Shown: positions 63,521 through 64,000 of the stretch, piece by piece | Numbering within the stretch: the first letter of the stretch is position 1 | Layout of the letters: each line of letters begins with the position of its first letter | Assembly: GCA_017938315.1 (NCBI GenBank) | Contig: JAGBBV010000020.1 | Span: 124,001-188,000, forward strand | Source of the DNA: Lachnospiraceae bacterium | GTDB lineage: Bacteria > Bacillota > Clostridia > Lachnospirales > Lachnospiraceae | Length of the DNA: 64,000 bases | Reading direction: 5' to 3' | Notes under the pieces: generated by a model | What the model saw: the letters and a program-made list of their open reading frames with translations, nothing else | The model's database searches: none | Told to the model about the DNA's origin: nothing | Position numbers and translations under genes: made by a program

Positions 63521-64000
63521 CTATACTCTAAACACAGTATTCTCTGTAATAATATAGTCCATCTTTTTATCATGTGCTTCTATAGGGATTTCTTTTGCTA
63601 TCTGACAGGAAAAAGAAAGCCCTATTTTTATTATATTATTATATTTATGTATAAATCTGTCATAAAAGCCCTTTCCATATCCCATCCTGAAAAGTTCACG
63701 GTCAAAAACTGCCCCCGGAACAAGAACAAGACAATTATGTTCACTATATTCTTTTTCTGAAAACATAGTAAGAGGATTTATTTCCGGCTCTCTTATTCCC
63801 TGATATCCCGGTTTCAAGTCATTTAGTTCTTTAATTTCATAAAAAAAGATATCCAGGCCTTCTACCTTTGGGGCATAAACCTTCTTGCCGGATTCTTCTA
63901 AAAGCAGTTCTTCCACCAAACCTGTCGTCATAACTTCAGAACGGTAATCCATATATACCAGCACTACATCTGCTTTTTTATAGCACTCCAACTGTTTCAA
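63521..64000 (-). CDS. 5-formyltetrahydrofolate cyclo-ligase, partial (5' end outside window)
   Basis: This enzyme converts 5-formyl-THF to 5,10-methenyl-THF with ATP. The 159 visible residues are the C-terminal part: VYMDYRSEVMTTGLVEELLLEESGKKVYAPKVEG and the signature LVPGAVFDRELFRMGYGKGFYDRFI with the phosphate-binding GYGKGFYDR. The frame continues beyond base 64,000, so the N-terminal residues are missing. The gene stops 33 bases before proA. Confidence 0.88.
   Translation of the reverse strand: MKQLECYKKADVVLVYMDYRSEVMTTGLVEELLLEESGKKVYAPKVEGLDIFFYEIKELNDLKPGYQGIREPEINPLTMFSEKEYSEHNCLVLVPGAVFDRELFRMGYGKGFYDRFIHKYNNIIKIGLSFSCQIAKEIPIEAHDKKMDYIITENTVFRV

Overview
The window is ordinary chromosome from a low-GC, spore-forming Clostridium-like Firmicute, most probably a member of the Lachnospiraceae. 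This rests on gene content and order: cotJABC spore-coat genes, a RecU resolvase, the L21-Prp-L27-Obg cluster, the mreBCD-PBP2-minCDE-rodA block, a single XerS-like recombinase, an [FeFe]-hydrogenase-like iron-sulfur protein, AT-rich DNA and strong Shine-Dalgarno sites. The species cannot be fixed from the sequence. I see no insertion sequence, prophage, CRISPR array, rRNA or tRNA, and no gene-free stretch longer than 300 bases.

Layout. Positions 1-16,030 are read on the plus strand: the 3' part of a YgiQ-type radical SAM gene, a small membrane protein, an RluA-type pseudouridine synthase and recU; then a histidine operon (hisZ-hisG-hisD-hisB-hisI) behind a near-consensus promoter with a perfect 14-bp palindrome; a small membrane protein; two genes of the TIGR03960/TIGR03936 radical-SAM pair with a short RNase E/G; then an L21 leader, rplU-prp-rpmA, a terminator, and obgE-yhbY-nadD-yqeK-rsfS (ribosome assembly, NAD synthesis and Ap4A hydrolysis). 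Positions 16,080-22,500 change strand several times: a DUF378 protein, lexA facing a YneA-like SOS division inhibitor across a shared LexA-box region, an XerS-like recombinase, ttcA, an AI-2E-family permease, dtd and a cytidylate-kinase-like protein.

Positions 22,500-61,000 are almost all on the minus strand. In order of increasing coordinate they hold: cstA; a hypothetical gene; rluD-lspA-aroB; sepF-yggS-HlyD-like protein; a small P-loop protein; the cell-shape and division block (D,D-carboxypeptidase, mgsA, rodA, minE, minD, minC, a very long PBP2, mreD, mreC, mreB); radC; a DUF4321 protein; a methionine gamma-lyase-family protein; miaA; mutL; mutS; a SulP transporter; miaB; a putative winged-helix/nuclease-fold protein; gtrA; a cysteine-rich small protein; a DUF5662 protein; a degenerate GlgX-like GH13 protein; a UvrD-like helicase; gltX and the hydrogenase-like protein. 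The only plus-strand gene in this stretch is a DUF1292 protein. The window ends with cotJABC on the plus strand, then proA and a truncated 5-formyltetrahydrofolate cyclo-ligase on the minus strand.

No obviously new multigene system is visible. The best candidates for something undescribed are a GlgX homologue that has lost the GH13 catalytic motifs, a 245-residue protein that looks like a PD-(D/E)XK fold joined to a winged helix, a 92-residue protein with 15 cysteines, a conserved-looking small P-loop protein, a PBP2 with an insertion of about 230 residues, and several operator-like dyads (his promoter, radical-SAM promoter, lexA/yneA region).
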